DNA of 64,000 nucleotides from Prochilodus magdalenae (GCA_024036415.1 JAMWET010000748.1:281001-345000), one strand, 5' to 3'; counted from the stretch's first letter, positions 21,790-34,847 are shown. A program made the numbers and translations. Notes: generated by a model from the sequence alone, not told the origin.

Positions 21790-22260
21790 CTGGTCGAAGG
21801 AAATAATGACACTCCTTTATTGAGCTCAGCAAGAAGCTTTATTGGTTTTTACCTCATCCGTCTTTTCGTATGTTTCAATGAACTTACCTAAAATCCCAAA
21901 ACAGTCCTCAAAAAGGTGCAACTGAAGTTTTATGGGTGCTGGCTTTATGGTCCGACTGACAGACGAATCCTCCGGCGATTGAATCCAGGCCGCTGTTCAT
22001 CCCTGAATGTTTCCACTACGTCCTCTGGGACAGAGTTAGACAGCTTGGCTTTAAAAGCCCTCTTAAAGCTCTGCCCGTTCTCACTCAATTGACCTGCACC
22101 ATTATGTAATAGTCCTCCAGGTATCTGTAGAATCAAGGCCTGTCTAAATGAGCTGGGCACTAGCCCGTTTCCAGTTGTGTCGCCTCCATGCCCCTTTAAT
22201 AAAACCTGGCCTTGTTTGCTGAGGGTCCTGCTCAGTCTTGTTTACGCGTAACTTGAAGAC
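21790..22260 (-). other. unassigned minus-strand reading frame followed by two AATAAA signals
   Basis: A minus-strand frame stays open from above 22,235 down to a stop at 21945-21947, with a hydrophilic, non-repetitive C-terminus ending FNRRRIRLSVGP. Downstream on the same strand, two AATAAA hexamers lie near 21,840 and 21,825. It could be the last exon of an antisense transcript, or the transcribed end of an LTR or other retroelement, since LTRs carry such signals. I recognise neither a family nor a convincing upstream acceptor. Confidence 0.3.
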
Positions 22261-22754
22261 GAAGTGATGAAGAGTGAAGTAATGTGAACGCAGACCACCG
22301 CAGCTGGATTTGAGTACGTGGGTTTAAGGATTTCTGTTCGCAGCCTTTGACACGTTACATATTACTGAAGGCACAGTAACACAAGCTTTGAAGTCTGTGA
22401 TGTCATGCCGCTGCTTAAATCACTCAATACAGTGGTTATGGTTGATTACAACAAGGCCTTTGTTTGCGCTGGAAGTATGTTTTTAATTATGCCAATTCCT
22501 GATGTTCAGACATATACATACGCCATATGGGAAAAAGTTTGTAGAAGCCCACTCGTTCAACGTTTTCTTATGAAATCAAGGGTGTTAATAGAGAGTTTGT
22601 CTGCAGTAGCACTTCTGTGAGGGCTCATACCAACATTAACCCAACATAAAGGTTTGGGAGGTCCTATAATAACGCTGAAGAACATGGTTCTACTGCTCCA
22701 CAGTCCAGTACTTAGGAGCTTTAGAACCGTCTAGCTGATGCTTGGCCTTGGGCA

Positions 22755-23375
22755 TGATTATCTTAGGCTCCTATACAACTGCTCCAGAGCATCTCCTTGT
22801 GTTGTCAGCTCTGGCGTAGGAACCAGGAGGATATTGGAAACAATAGCAATTGTCCCACCCAAAAATGATACTGTGACCTTGCCATTGGTTCTGGGTCTTC
22901 TTGAGGCTCTTGTTGGGATGCTGACCACGATGCCTCCATACATGGATTTGTTGGTAGTCTCCACCAAAACAAAGCCGGGCTCATCACTGAAGATGACCCG
23001 CTGCCATTCTCAACCCATGGCTTTATGACAGTCTGGCATGACTTAATGCTAGTCTTTGGCAACGTTGGTAACACGATGTTATGGGCAGTCATCGTAACAG
23101 TCAGCGTACGTGTAGTCCTGCATCATGTAGCCGTGTGCCAATGGCATTAACAGGATGACTCATGGAGGGCATCAATGCGTGCTGAATGTCCACCATCATG
23201 GCTGCTAGATAAGTCAGGTACAGCAATAAGGCCCTTCCTTGCACACCCCCTTCACATGCACAGCTGATTGTGCAACTTGAATCTTTCACATGTCTCACAG
23301 TGTCAAACCTTCCCATTAAGTTTCATTCCTGTCAGTTGGTTTCTTCTGGGTGCAGCTATTTTTTGATGATGAGTG
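22755..23375 (-). mobile_element. Tc1-like family B transposon, decayed and truncated
   Basis: The minus-strand translation contains catalytic-region pieces in shifting frames: SDEPGFVLVETTNKSMYGG and, nearer the 5' side, SMSHPVNAIGTRLHDAGLHV, as in Tc1 transposase. The terminal repeat at 23,341-23,375 reads CACTCATCATCAAAAAATAG on the minus strand, matching the ends near 56.32 and 17.15 kb. Frameshifts and loss of the distal end make it inactive. Confidence 0.75.
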
Positions 23376-23463
23376 GACATTACATATGGCCTCACCCACT
23401 AACAAGAACATGGTAAACAGTGACTCGTTTAACTGTAGCACTTTCTTCCACATCCATGCAGTG

Positions 23464-23670
23464 TGGTTGGGGTAGCTCAGTGGGTAACACCACTACTCAG
23501 GTTGCCACCTCTATGTGTGGGAGACTGGGGTTCGAATCCCAATCTGGGTGACTATGCTGAGCTACACCAATAAGAGTCCTTGGGCAAGACTCCTAACACT
23601 ACGTTGGCCTACCTGTAATGTGATTAACCTTGTAAGTCGCTCTGGATAAGAGTGTCATGTAAATGTAATG
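23464..23670 (+). mobile_element. tRNA-derived SINE, copy 3 (best preserved)
   Basis: The head TTGGGGTAGCTCAGTGGGTA and B box GGTTCGAATCCC are near-canonical pol III promoter boxes. The body includes CACCAATAAGAGTCCTTGGG, and the 3' end is AAGTCGCTCTGGATAAGAGT with an AAATGTAATG tail. Confidence 0.88.
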
Positions 23671-25075
23671 TGGTCTGATGGTGTTTTGCACCACTGACCT
23701 CTCAAATGTGCATTTGACTTTGTAATTAGGGCTTCATGCACAGCAACCCTAGGCTAATGTTCCTCTCTTTGTAGCTGTGGGTGGACTGTTTCCTGATACA
23801 GTCTGAACATGTCCAGCTTTGACAGTCTCAATCACTCTTCTGGTTTTCTTTATGCTTTACTAACATATGGGCTTCATGGTTATGACATGTATGCAGTTTA
23901 CCACAGTTTCCAACTACAGATCACTTGAGTCATTGTTTGTCGGGAAGCACTAACCAGATGTCTCTGAGACTGAAGCTCCTGCCGTCTGAACTCAGAGACA
24001 ATATAACAAGAGATTTGCATGAAAACATACTTCAATAAGTCAGCAGATATATTTGAGTGTACTCCAGTTATTCATCACTCTGGATTAAACAGGATTATTT
24101 AGCTTGTGGGTCATGTGATCACCCTATAGTGAGGAGTCTACTGCCAGCAGTCTATTCTATAACAGTATGCATTTATGCATCTTCTGACTTCTGAGACCAA
24201 AACCACTTCATACTTCCCACTAAACATATGACTGTCACATGCTGCTTATTAAAGAACAATAGAAGCCAAAAATATCTTCATTTTCTTTGTATTTGCTCAT
24301 AAATGACTACGCATTCCAAATCCGACTTAGGTAAAATAGGAACATATGTTTATTGACTTGCAAATTAGTTTGAAGGAGGGTTTGGTCTAAAGACTTTCAT
24401 TGTCTTTTTGGGCGGGGGTTGGATAATAAGGCCGTTGAGATTTTCTGCATGATCTGCGAGAGTCTTAATCTGTTGTTTTTGGCTTTATTCTTCAAAGGAA
24501 AGCAACATACATCAATAATCATTCCTTTGTTATGATCAAAACTCAATTAGATTGCATCAGTTAACTTACTTGCCCCATTTCCCGAGCAGATGTTTCGTAT
24601 TCTGCAGATCTGTGCTTATCTCCACTGAACATGGTACATTAATGAACACATCATCATTCATCGTCTCAAGGTGCTCCTTGTGCCAGAATGTAACAGTATA
24701 GCACAGAATAAAGGACACAGGGAAGCGGGACTGGTTCCTCCATAAATGTTGTTGTGTTCAGTCAACTCATTCATAACTGATGTGTTTCATCTACAGTCTG
24801 GCTCAGGCCACTTTGGGTTATTTGGACTTGGTTCATTTGGGTCTACTTCAAGATGTTGAAGTCTATATTTAGCACAAGTGAGAAACTGTAAATACTGACA
24901 GATGAATTTGGTTGGCTCAGGTTCAAATCCTTAGAAGCCAAAGTTATTGTCAGTGATGGAATAAGTTGATAGTATATTAGGACATTTGGTTTAGATAAGG
25001 GGAAAGTGATTGACATTTATAGCAGTGGTATCACTATTATGAAGCACTATTACCAAGAATATGTAGCCATATCTA
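23671..25075. other. intronic, nothing recognised
   Basis: AT-rich sequence without tandem repeats or splice-supported ORFs. No element could be named. Confidence 0.4.
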
Positions 25076-26200
25076 CAGTGGGGTGTGAAAGTTTGGGCAG
25101 CCTTGTTCATTTTCCTGATTTACCTTTATAAAGCATTGATTGTTTGGATAAAAAAAATCTGTTAAATGTATCATATAGGGGACAAACACAGTGATATTTG
25201 AGAAGTGAAATGAAGTTTATATGATTTACAGAAAGTGTGCAATAATTGGTTAAACAAAAGTAGGCAGGTGCATAAATTTAGGCACTGTTGTCATTTTATT
25301 GATTTCAAAACCTTTAAAACTGATTATTGAAACTCAAATTTGGTTTGGTTAGTTCAGTGACCCTTGACCTCCATACACAGGTGACTCCAATTCTGAGAAA
25401 GGGTATTTAAGGGGGGCAGTTGTAAGTTTTTCTTCTCTGAAGAGTCGCAGCATGGGAGTCTCAAAACAACTTTCAAATGACCTGAAAACAAAGATTGTTC
25501 ACCGTCATGGTTTAGGGGAAGGATACAGAAAGCTATCTCAGAGATTTCAGCTTTCAGTCTCCACTGTGAGAAACATTGTGAGAAAATGGAAGACCACAGG
25601 CACAGTTCAAGTCAAGGCTCGAAGTGGCAGACCAAGAAAAATCTCGAATAAACAGAAGCGAAGGATGTTGAGAACAGTCAGAGTCAACCCACAGACCAGC
25701 ACCAAAGGCCTACAACATGATCTTGCTGCTGATGGAGCCACTGTGCATCGTTCAACTATTTGGCGCACTTTACACAAGGAGATGCTGTATGGGAGAGTGA
25801 TGCAGAGGAAGCCTTTTCTCCGCCCACATCACAAACAGAGCCGCTTGAGGTATGCTAAAGCACATTTGGACAAGCCACCTTCATTTTGGAATAAGGTGCT
25901 GTGTTATTTAGGCATAACAAGGGCCGTTATGCATGAAGGAAAAAGAACGTAGCACTCCAAGAAAAACACCTGCTACCTACAGTAAAATTTGGTGGTGGTT
26001 CCATCATGCTGTGGGGCTGTGTGGCCAGTACAGGGACTGGGAATCTTGTTAAAGTTGAGGGACGCATGGATTCCAATCAATATCAGCAGATTCTGGAGAC
26101 CAATGTCCAGGAATCAGTTACAAAGCCGAAGCTGCGCCGGGGCTGGATCTTCCGACAAGGATACATTGATTGGTTACTACACCGTTTAATGGTTGTTGTA
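25076..26200 (+). mobile_element. Tc1-like family C transposon, inactive, 3'-truncated
   Basis: The left end CAGTGGGGTGTGAAAGTTTG is preceded by TA. The + strand ORF from 25452 encodes the transposase N-terminus. It includes an HTH (GYRKLSQRFQLSVSTVRNIV), a GRPRK hook and a second DNA-binding subdomain with TIWRTLHKEM. The frame breaks after FWNKVLC, where the first catalytic Asp (the SDE motif) should lie. A second frame (from about 26,006) resumes with MLWGCVASTGTG and stops before the second catalytic Asp. It carries no complete DDE domain and no right terminal repeat, so it cannot transpose itself. Confidence 0.85.
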
Positions 26201-27560
26201 GTGTTCAGGCTGCCTTCCAATCTATAAAGTTAACAGTATGGAATTTTAAAATAGACAGTGCTGTTTTGCAGAAAGTCTCAAAAATATATTTATTTTTGGA
26301 TTACTGACTAAATTATTATTGTTATTTAGATTATTAATTAATAATTAACTTTTTTTTAGATTGGTGTTTATATAGTTGCATTTATAATAGCAAAAGCAGT
26401 AGCAGTGAGACTTCTAAGGGTTAAAGCTTACGTAATGTGGCCCTGTCTGTCTGATTGCTGTGAGTAGAGAAACCTCTGAGCTTTGGTTAGTGATGTGCCC
26501 TCTTACTCAGACCCTGATCTGGACTTCTAAAGGTGCTAAAACGGCATCAGTTCAGCAGAAAAGTGCAGCTTCTTTATTTGATACCTTGATACACTTGTCG
26601 GTGCTTGCACAGCTTGTAAACACTGTACAGCTGGCTGTAATGATATGATGGGGTCTCCAGCACTGATTGTTATTCCAAACATTATGGCAGCAACCATGGT
26701 AATGTGCCGCTGAAGAGGAGGATACTGCCAGCGAAAACACCTGCGGAGTCTGGCCATCTCTGTGTCTTAGAATTACACTAGTCTCAGTGGTGTGCTTTCT
26801 CCGTCCTTCTCACTCATATACAGCCCCATATAGAGCATTCAGAACAGTCTCTCAGCGTCTCACAGTCTCAGATTTAATTCTTTCTGTTGCTGTTCTAATT
26901 CATGCATGATGGATCTGAGATGCAGACAGGGGTGAGGCAGGGGTTAAACAGGGTTTGAGCTCTTGCTATCGTACATTGATGGAAATAATTAAACAGAGAA
27001 CGTAGAATTAAAAAAATGACTTTTCATGCCTGACCTAATACATTTGGGGATTTGAAGATTTTATCAACCGACAAACTGTCAAGTATGACACACCAGTCAG
27101 AAATAAAAAGGATTTAATGAGCCATTCAGATTCAGTTCCCCCTAGTACATCAAGTGGGGGGACTATTTTCTGATAATAATAATAATCATAATACCGCCCC
27201 ACCAATCTGAGTAGCTCCGTCCAATACTGGGAACTGCTGGTTTGTTGGCCGCACCAGAGAGGATAGATTTCCTCATTGAAGGAAGCGTTCAACCACAGTC
27301 TACAAACTTGTGTACTTTCCTGTCCCACCTTAAATGGTGCAGATATGTTGGGGCATCAGGCTACTTGTGTATAGCTTTTTTTCCCAACTTCCCTGTTCCA
27401 CCTTAAATGATGCAGCAGTTACATTCTTTAATGAGAAGCAAGAAAATGCTGGGTGCAGGCAATATTACTGTTGTAGCAAAGAATTTGGGCACTCCGTTTT
27501 GCCGTTGATTAACATCTGCTTTAGGATCCATTTTCCACACATCAAACAAGACATTCACTG
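26201..27560. other. intronic; short dispersed block only
   Basis: Mostly unassigned. A TTCCCACCTTAAATGGTGCAG-like block near 27.33 kb recurs at 27.40 kb and near 4.02 kb, indicating an unnamed dispersed repeat. Confidence 0.4.
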
Positions 27561-27599
27561 CACTGTGCCACCTCTTCTCAATCTATGAATCCTGTCACT

Positions 27600-27720
27600 C
27601 ACACCCCGCAGGTGTTTCTAGCCCCATAATCCTCCTGCGATGCCATTTGCAGGAGCTTGTAGCTACTACCACCTTAAACACACAAGGTAATTCATTTTTG
27701 ACAGATGCACTCATAAAATA
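27600..27720 (+). repeat. dispersed repeat pair member (with 46,180-46,290)
   Basis: GCCATTTGCAGGAGCTTGTA followed by GCTACTACCACCTTAAAC parallels 'gccatctgcaggagcctgaagttactaccacc' at 46.2 kb. Family unknown. Confidence 0.55.
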
Positions 27721-27899
27721 CAGCTTCAATTAGCTACCTACTTAATAGAGTACCGTACAAAGCTCCCCAATATACATATAGCTTGGTATCAGTAATATTC
27801 CCTCCATAATTTAATCAACATTGTTCCTATAAAGGGAAAAATTTGAAAACACATCAGATCTCAATGGGAAAAAAATTATGCAGAATATCTTTCCTCATA

Positions 27900-28466
27900 T
27901 AGACTCGGTAATGTGTTAGAAACGAAAGGATGCCACATCGTTTCTGATTGTTTGGTCAGACACATTCACAGCAGTAGGGCTCTGGCAGTGCTCATCTTGT
28001 TCCTCCTTGCACAAAGAAGCAGATACCAGTCCTGCTGAGGGGTTAAGGACCTTCTACAGCCTTGTCCATCTCCACCGTACTCTTAAGACTGTGCTGGGAG
28101 ACACAGCAAACCTTGTGGCAATGGTACATATTGATGTGCCACCCTTCAGTAGTTGGACTACCTGTGCAACCTCTGTAGGGTCCAGGTACCACACCATGGT
28201 ACTAGTAGCGACGCTGACCCAAGTCAACTGCAGAACTAGTGAAAAATCAGTGGGAAAAGATGAGGGGGGACAAAATGTCAATTCCTGTTTTGTCTCATTG
28301 TTGCTCCTCTACTGCACCTGTTGTTAATTTCATTAACACCAAAGCAGCTGAAACTGAATAACGGCCCTCCCTACTACTTAACTGACCAGATCAATATCCC
28401 TGAAGTTGAACTGAGTTGATGCTATACTCTGATTAAAAAGTGTTCCCTTTGTTTTTTTGAGCAGTG
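27900..28466 (-). mobile_element. Tc1-like family D, 5' part only, decayed
   Basis: The right edge, read on the minus strand, is CACTGCTCAAAAAAACAAAG with TA beyond it at 28467. The minus-strand translation contains AQVVQLLKGGTSICTIATRF and AVSPSTVLRVRWRW, the N-terminal HTH of a Tc1-type transposase common in fish. The catalytic domain is absent. Confidence 0.8.
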
Positions 28467-29444
28467 TATAATAAGACTTTATTAATCCCTTCCGAGTAAT
28501 GTGTAGAAATCAGAGTAGCCCACTATGACTAATCCACTACATCAATAATGTAATATTCCCCTAATATAAATGCTTCTAACGCCATAATTTGATCAACATT
28601 GTTCCTCCACTTTTGGTACCCTATGAAAGACGGATCCTGCTAAAAAATAAGACTAAAATATAATACGGTTTCTAATGTGTAGAAATCAGAGTAGCCCTAC
28701 TGTAAAAGCCCACTATGACTTGGCACCACTCTGCCCTGAGGGAGAACTTAAACCTATCATGTTATTTTACTTCATCTTAAAAAAAAAAGAAAAGGAATTA
28801 AGTGTAGCAGCTGTGACTCCAATAATGACCCCATCAGTGCTGCTAGTATTCCACACAAAAACACACACCAGATGACATCATGTTATTTCGGGGAGGCAGA
28901 CACACACTTCTTGGACTGTTCATGGTCCACAATGCAACCTGTTTCTCCAGGAGCCCACTGAGGACCGCTGACCTGTAAAGTCTTTCTTTGCGCCACCGGT
29001 GGCCCGTGTTGACATCATCACCGAGAACCATTTGGGAAAATAAACAGGTTAAAAGCAGTGAAACGTGCCGTTTATATTACTTCTTTATAGACCCCCCAAC
29101 TGCAAACCAGGGTGTGTGGAGCTGTACATGGGTTTTTACTCCAATTCGATAAGAATTAAGGGCCATTTCATGAAAAAGTGAGGGTTTTTTTATATATAAA
29201 GTTCTTATATGGAAACTAAGTCACAAAATCAGCCAGCTAAGGTTTGTTGTTTTTGTGATGTCATGCAAACCATAACATTTACATACATCCACCCCTTCAG
29301 CCTACAGCAGTTGTACTCCACCCCTAAACTTATTAACAGTGTTTCTGCTGTCTGAATGAGGCACAGTACAGGGCAGCCAATCAGAACAGAGCTTGTTTAT
29401 ACATAACAGTTGAAAATATGCTGGGAAAATGCAACATAAATGTA
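28467..29444. other. intronic, nothing firm
   Basis: The phrase CTAATGTGTAGAAATCAGAG and its near copy occur twice (about 28,500 and 28,675), pointing to a small local duplication. Otherwise AT-rich and unassigned. Confidence 0.4.
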
Positions 29445-30020
29445 GTATATTGGTCTTTAAAGAGGATATATTATGCGTGCATGCAATTGGTCTGCAAAGT
29501 AGTAGAGCCTAAAGTACATGCCAGAGAATGAAACTATCTTCAACAGAAACCACTTCACGTCTCGCTGTTACAAGGTGACATCATCTTGTATCCTTATTGC
29601 ACGCCTACCGGCAAGCTTGGCATACCCTCAACACACAGAGAGAGCTAAAACTGTACAAACTGACCACTCTGCTCCAGTCTAGCTTTCTACAGTGGGTCAG
29701 GTCTAGTAGCTTGCTCTACCTGACCTCAGGGTCAGAAATCTGGTTCAAACTGACATTGCAGAGTGAGGTAGATACACTGGGGTGAGGGTGGGACTTTTAG
29801 CACGATGCTGCTCTGGTGGTGGATCACTTAGAACAAACTGGGTGAACTGACCAACCAGAGCACACTAGGCTCTTCGGGAGGCAGGACTTAAAGATACTAG
29901 AGTGGAACTTTAGACGGAAGGTGAATGCAGATGTATAGGGGAAAATAGCATGTAAAATATGTAAAGCATGTAAATATATTCTAGTAGACCCCAAAATATA
30001 AAATGATACAGATTAAAAAG
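29445..30020 (+). repeat. dispersed repeat, copy 2 (inverted partner of 6.98-7.42 kb)
   Basis: Collinear in reverse complement with 6985-7420. It retains CTGTTACAAGGTGACATCAT, GGCAAGCTTGGCATACCCTC, the 'accaaccagagcacac' block and AGACCCCAAAATA. It includes an insertion of about 170 bp relative to copy 1 in the middle. Unnamed element. Confidence 0.6.
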
Positions 30021-30239
30021 GGATGTTGATGCTTCTACCTTTACAGCATTCCTACACACGGTATATATGTCATATAGTTATGTGTCATATACAGTGTGCC
30101 ATCTGTTAGCAATGCTTGTGGTATGTTAAACAAGACTAAGACTATTTTCTTCTGCATTATTTAAGCACTATGGTGTAAACAGATTGACTCAGATGACTTT
30201 GATGTATAACCACGCATTGTAGTGAAATGACCACTTCGA

Positions 30240-30760
30240 TTTCTTTACAATGGTGGTGATAGGAACCAGAGTTTGCAATGTCTACAACATAAATACTGTG
30301 TAACATCGCAGTTAAAAAATGTGTATCTCCATTTTTGTCGCTTTTTTTTTTTTTTTTAAGTATTATAAACCACCAGAACCAACAGAAATGGCCCAAAATC
30401 GCTCAGAAAAAGTCTGGTTCCATTGACTTATATTAAAACTACATGAGTTTTTTTCCCTCTCCATTTTGCCAGTGACTTGTTTTTCTTTGGACAGTAATGA
30501 TATAAAGTTCTCATGGAAATTAAGCCTCAAAAACAGCCAGTTGGGAAATGAGTTGTTTTTGCGATGTCCATGAAAACCATAACATTTACATGTATCCACT
30601 CATCCAGCCTATAGCAGCCCAGATTAGCATGGAAGAAAAGTCTGGTTCCATTGACATTAAAATTTTATTTTAAAGATTGAATTAGGTTTCTACCCTCTCC
30701 TGTAAAGAAGCCATTTTTCCTTTGGACTGTGATGATAACCGTTGTATTTGCCATGCACAG
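30240..30760 (+). repeat. dispersed repeat family 'ATCTCCATTTT', two adjacent partial copies
   Basis: GAAAAAGTCTGGTTCCATTG and a near copy occur at about 30,405 and 30,633, each followed by a CCCTCTCC...CC(A/T)TTTT-type stretch and 'tttggac'. The same order recurs at 34.85 kb, so this is a doubled member of that family. Confidence 0.6.
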
Positions 30761-32819
30761 TGTCTAGTGAGTTTACATGTGCTTTATATGTAATGCCAAT
30801 GATGGTTACATTACAGTAAATACAAAACATCTACCATCTACCAACTTTAATCTCCTCATAACTAAAAAAAGCCACAAGCTATCGCAGCTATCGCTCGTAT
30901 TGGATCTTTAGCTTCCATTCTCCTGACTGGTTTTGATTAATGAAGGATTTTCTGTTGGCCAAACTTGTGTCAGCTCTCTGCTAAAACCAACTCAGCTGTG
31001 AAGGCTGGCATTGCGGAGCTGACAGAAGCTTGCCGCGGGGGGGACTACCTAAATTTGTTTTCTGTTTTCTCTTCCTTTTCATTCTCGCGTGTCGCTCACA
31101 TCTTGCCCAGGAACCGCACTCAGACTCTGAAATTCCTCGGGTCGGAGCCTCCGTCAGGACACGTTAACCGTCTTTCACTGTTGTTTGCTTTCCTGGGATT
31201 GATTTGGCGTTAAGAGGATTCTCTGACATATCCTGGCTTGGGTTTGGCAATGCTGCCCTCGTGAGTCTAGCTGAAAGCTTTGAAGGTGTTTAGGACAATG
31301 AAATATTAAGAATAGACTTTTACGTTTGTGAAAATCTAAACATACAAGGCATAATACAGGGCCCTTTGTCCATTACAAGCTTTAAATAGGACACTGAATG
31401 TTTCCTATGAGCATCAAACATTTGCATTTAACTCCGAATGGCCCAAAAATGTTTTTGTGTATTGCTGTTATCCAGTGGGGGATAGTAAGGAAGTAAGTTT
31501 AATTGGTTACTGTACTTCAGTAGTTTGTTTGTGTATCTTTACTGAAGTATTTCCATTTTGGGAGACTTGTTACTTTACTAACTCCCCTGCACATTACCAC
31601 ACGGCTACCCTTGCTGTCCCTCAAGCCTTCGGTCTGCTATCAGTGTGCCAGTGTTTGAACATGAATCTCCAGTTGCTGTTAAAAGGCAAAACTGAAGCAT
31701 TGCCGAAGTAAGATTGCATTCTGCAGAGTGTCGTTTCCTACCCATCGGTTTGTTGGGAATTGTGTTTTACTGCTGAAACAGGCTTTGTGAAAACGTCAAA
31801 TCAACATTCAATGTTTTTAGCAAAGTTTGGGTTTAGGTTTTTGGGTTTGCTGTATTCCAGCTATCAAAAATAAGCTTATTTCAGGAATGGACTGTTTTCT
31901 CAAATTTCCAAACATGAGCTTTTAGGCTTTTAGTGGATTTACTGAAGTATAGTTTGCGCAGTAATGAATGGCAGTGACTGACTGGTGCAGGTTCCTTTAG
32001 TAAAATCTAAAGTTTTAGGTCTTTGGTCACCAAGTGTACTTAGAGCCATAAGGCTCATGATCATCTGTAGTCCCAGTGGGGGTTCAAACACCCCTGACTA
32101 GTGCTCATGGTTCACCAGTGAACTGTGTTGTTCATAAACCATATTCTTTTGTTGGGTTACCACATCATCCATTGTCAATGGTAACAATGAAATCTGTCTT
32201 CATTTGGTTTCGTGGCCACTTTAAATATGCAGTGAGATTAGTTAGTTGTGTTGTTGTTGCCAGCTGTTTCAGTGCATGTGTTTGTGTTATGCAGATTGCA
32301 TCATTCTATCCAGGCACCATAGCATGGCGATAATAATGTGCTATTCATTTGGATGTACGCAGTGATGACATCACCTGTCGAGAAACACACATGCACAGAC
32401 ACACACAGTCATCCACTCGGTTATCCAATCATCGAACATTGAGGAAATGAAGGGATGACTGACAGCTACATCCACTGCCAAATAATTACTGCCACGCTGG
32501 CTGAAATTATGTAATTCACAAGTTATTACTGCAGTGCCTCCTGCATGCCCATGCAGCATGCTGTTATGCTGTGACCACTTTAAAGTAGGCTGAGTGTGTC
32601 TGTAGTAGCTGACTGCTTGTTTCCACCAGGAGAGTTAATTTGTTGAATATGGCTTTTTAATTGGACAATCAGCAGCTAAGATTTTAATATACGATTTAGC
32701 ACTTATTTTATAACTTACAGGATTCCCTGTTCTATTTATGTATGTTAAATGCATTAACAAAGATTTCCTATTCCCATTAAGACATAATAGTAAACTTTTA
32801 TTTATTAATTTTTATTTAA
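30761..32819. other. intronic, nothing recognised
   Basis: Apart from a small GC/CpG-richer patch near 31,020-31,170, no coding or repeat structure was recognised. Confidence 0.4.
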
Positions 32820-33170
32820 AACGCTTATCCTCTTGGGCCGTGGAGGGTGCTGCAGCCTATCCCAGCAGTCTTTGAGCAGAAAGCAGGAAACACCCTGGAC
32901 AGGTCTTTGGTCCATTACAGGGCAGATACAAAAACATAAACATCCTGTTGCGCACACACACACACACACATACACACCCAGGGGTGATTTAGATCTCTAA
33001 CCTGCATGACTGTAGGAGGACAACCTGTAGACTGTAGACTGTAGGAGGAAACCGGAGCACCTTGTAAGAAACCCACACAGACATGGAAATAACACATACA
33101 CTCCACACAGAACGGGGAGTGGTCCTGGTTGCCTGGCTAGGGAATCGAACCCAGGTCCTTATTGCTGTGG
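32820..33170 (-). repeat. widespread fish interspersed repeat (LINE/SINE-tail type)
   Basis: Motifs CGCTTATCCTCTTGGGCCG, GCAGCCTATCCCAGCAG, ACACCCTGGACAGGTC and GGAATCGAACCCAGGTCCTT occur in the order found in a very common teleost repeat. A CA microsatellite sits inside (about 32,955-32,970). Confidence 0.7.
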
Positions 33171-34847
33171 TGCAAAAGTACTACTAAAATGAACCAAACT
33201 AAAATAAATAACTGAACCATAATAACAAACACGGCCTGTACACAGTGTAGTAGGGAAAGGTGGGAACAGGTCAAAATCAGAAAGAGGTTGTCAGTATTTT
33301 GAGTTGAGCCTCTTGAAGCTCTGAATTTTGATTGGGTATTTTCAGTGTCACAAGACATGATCTTACAATGAGAATACAATCTGGAAACTGGAGGCTTAAT
33401 ATGGCTCTACCCCCAGTAAAACCTGTCCCCAGACAATCTGTGCACTACTTACATCTAATATTCTGTCGAATGTTTCTCAAATATTTGAATACTTTGTAAG
33501 AACACACCTTCAAACTGAATAAACATCTTGTTGTTGGCTTAATCACTTAATTACTTAAATGAAACTCTATAAAGTGAAGAATTCAATGCTTATTATCTCC
33601 CTGGCCTGCCTTCGGTTATCTGGGCATCTTATTTATCCTCCATGTTTACCTGCTTTACAGTTAGTTATTGGCAGTAAGTGAAGTTAGTAAGTCTTCATGT
33701 AGCATTCTGTGGAGTCTAATTATATGATTACATGAGTTATATTTACATTTATGCAAAACTAAATTAAATCTGTTAACGTGATGGTCTTTTTCCACTACAC
33801 AAGTCCTGGAAGTCACTGAGTACATATTACTCAACTGATCATCATAAAAGCCACTTAAGACAGTTGTCAAGCAATGTGTGCACAACTGAAAGCCTGTAAG
33901 GCAGGTCTGCACTAAGTCCGTTGTGCAGAACTGGCAGCAGCATGCCACAGACAGCTAGCGCATCGCTTGCTAAATGTTTGGTTCTGTCACAGGAGCCTGG
34001 GTTTATAAAAGGGGCAAATGGTAAACATGTTATATGTATATGTAAATATTACTGAACATGTGTTGCAGACTTGATAAAGTGTAAACTTGGTAAAGCAAGC
34101 AAAACAGCTTAGTCAGCTGAACATGTGGGGGAATCAAATCCATGTTTTCTCTTTATCAGTTACAGTGCACACTTTACTGAGACTTATAGAGTATCTTATC
34201 AACATAATGTAAATGATGTGAAATACCGCTCGTTAAGTATTCCCACCTTTAAACGCTTATTGGCAGATTAACCTTCCAGGTGATTTAACTATGATAACTA
34301 AGTGATCGATTGATTAGCCCATTTTTCAGCCCAACATACTGACATTAACTTTACATTTTCATACTAGTCCAAAACGTTAAAAAGACAGTGCTGAAGAGAA
34401 GTGCTGTTATGGTGTTTTAATAGTACGTGTCCCATCATATTCTATGTGCAATAAAACTGCTTACTTTATTTATTACTGCTCTACTAATACCTAATACCTA
34501 AATTCACCATGCATAGCATAATCTGTTTACCATCACTATGTGCAATATTTCCTCTGATCCTAGTATTCTGGATACATTTTTTTTAGTATTTTATTTATAT
34601 TTTTCTGTACTTTTGTTTATTTAGACCTTATTTATTATTTGTATATTTCCTGATACTTCTGTTCTTTCCTCTGTGTTGCTGTAACATTGTAAATTTCCCC
34701 ACTGTGGGAAATTGAAACGATGAAACGCTGATTGAAACGCTGAAGGAACCTACCATTATGCAACTTTAGTGAGTGAAATATTTTAATTTATATTGGGGGC
34801 CTTTTTGACCATATCCAATTATATGTGGGGATGTGTCCCCCTCAATA
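33171..34847. other. intronic, nothing recognised
   Basis: AT-rich sequence with no recognised element or exon. Confidence 0.4.

Noticed and set aside
23464..23550. tRNA gene
   Set aside because: A and B boxes are present, but the body cannot complete a cloverleaf and continues into a SINE body and tail shared with two other copies.
25452..26227. Functional Tc1 transposase gene
   Set aside because: Frameshift at the first catalytic region, truncation before the second catalytic Asp, and no right terminal repeat.
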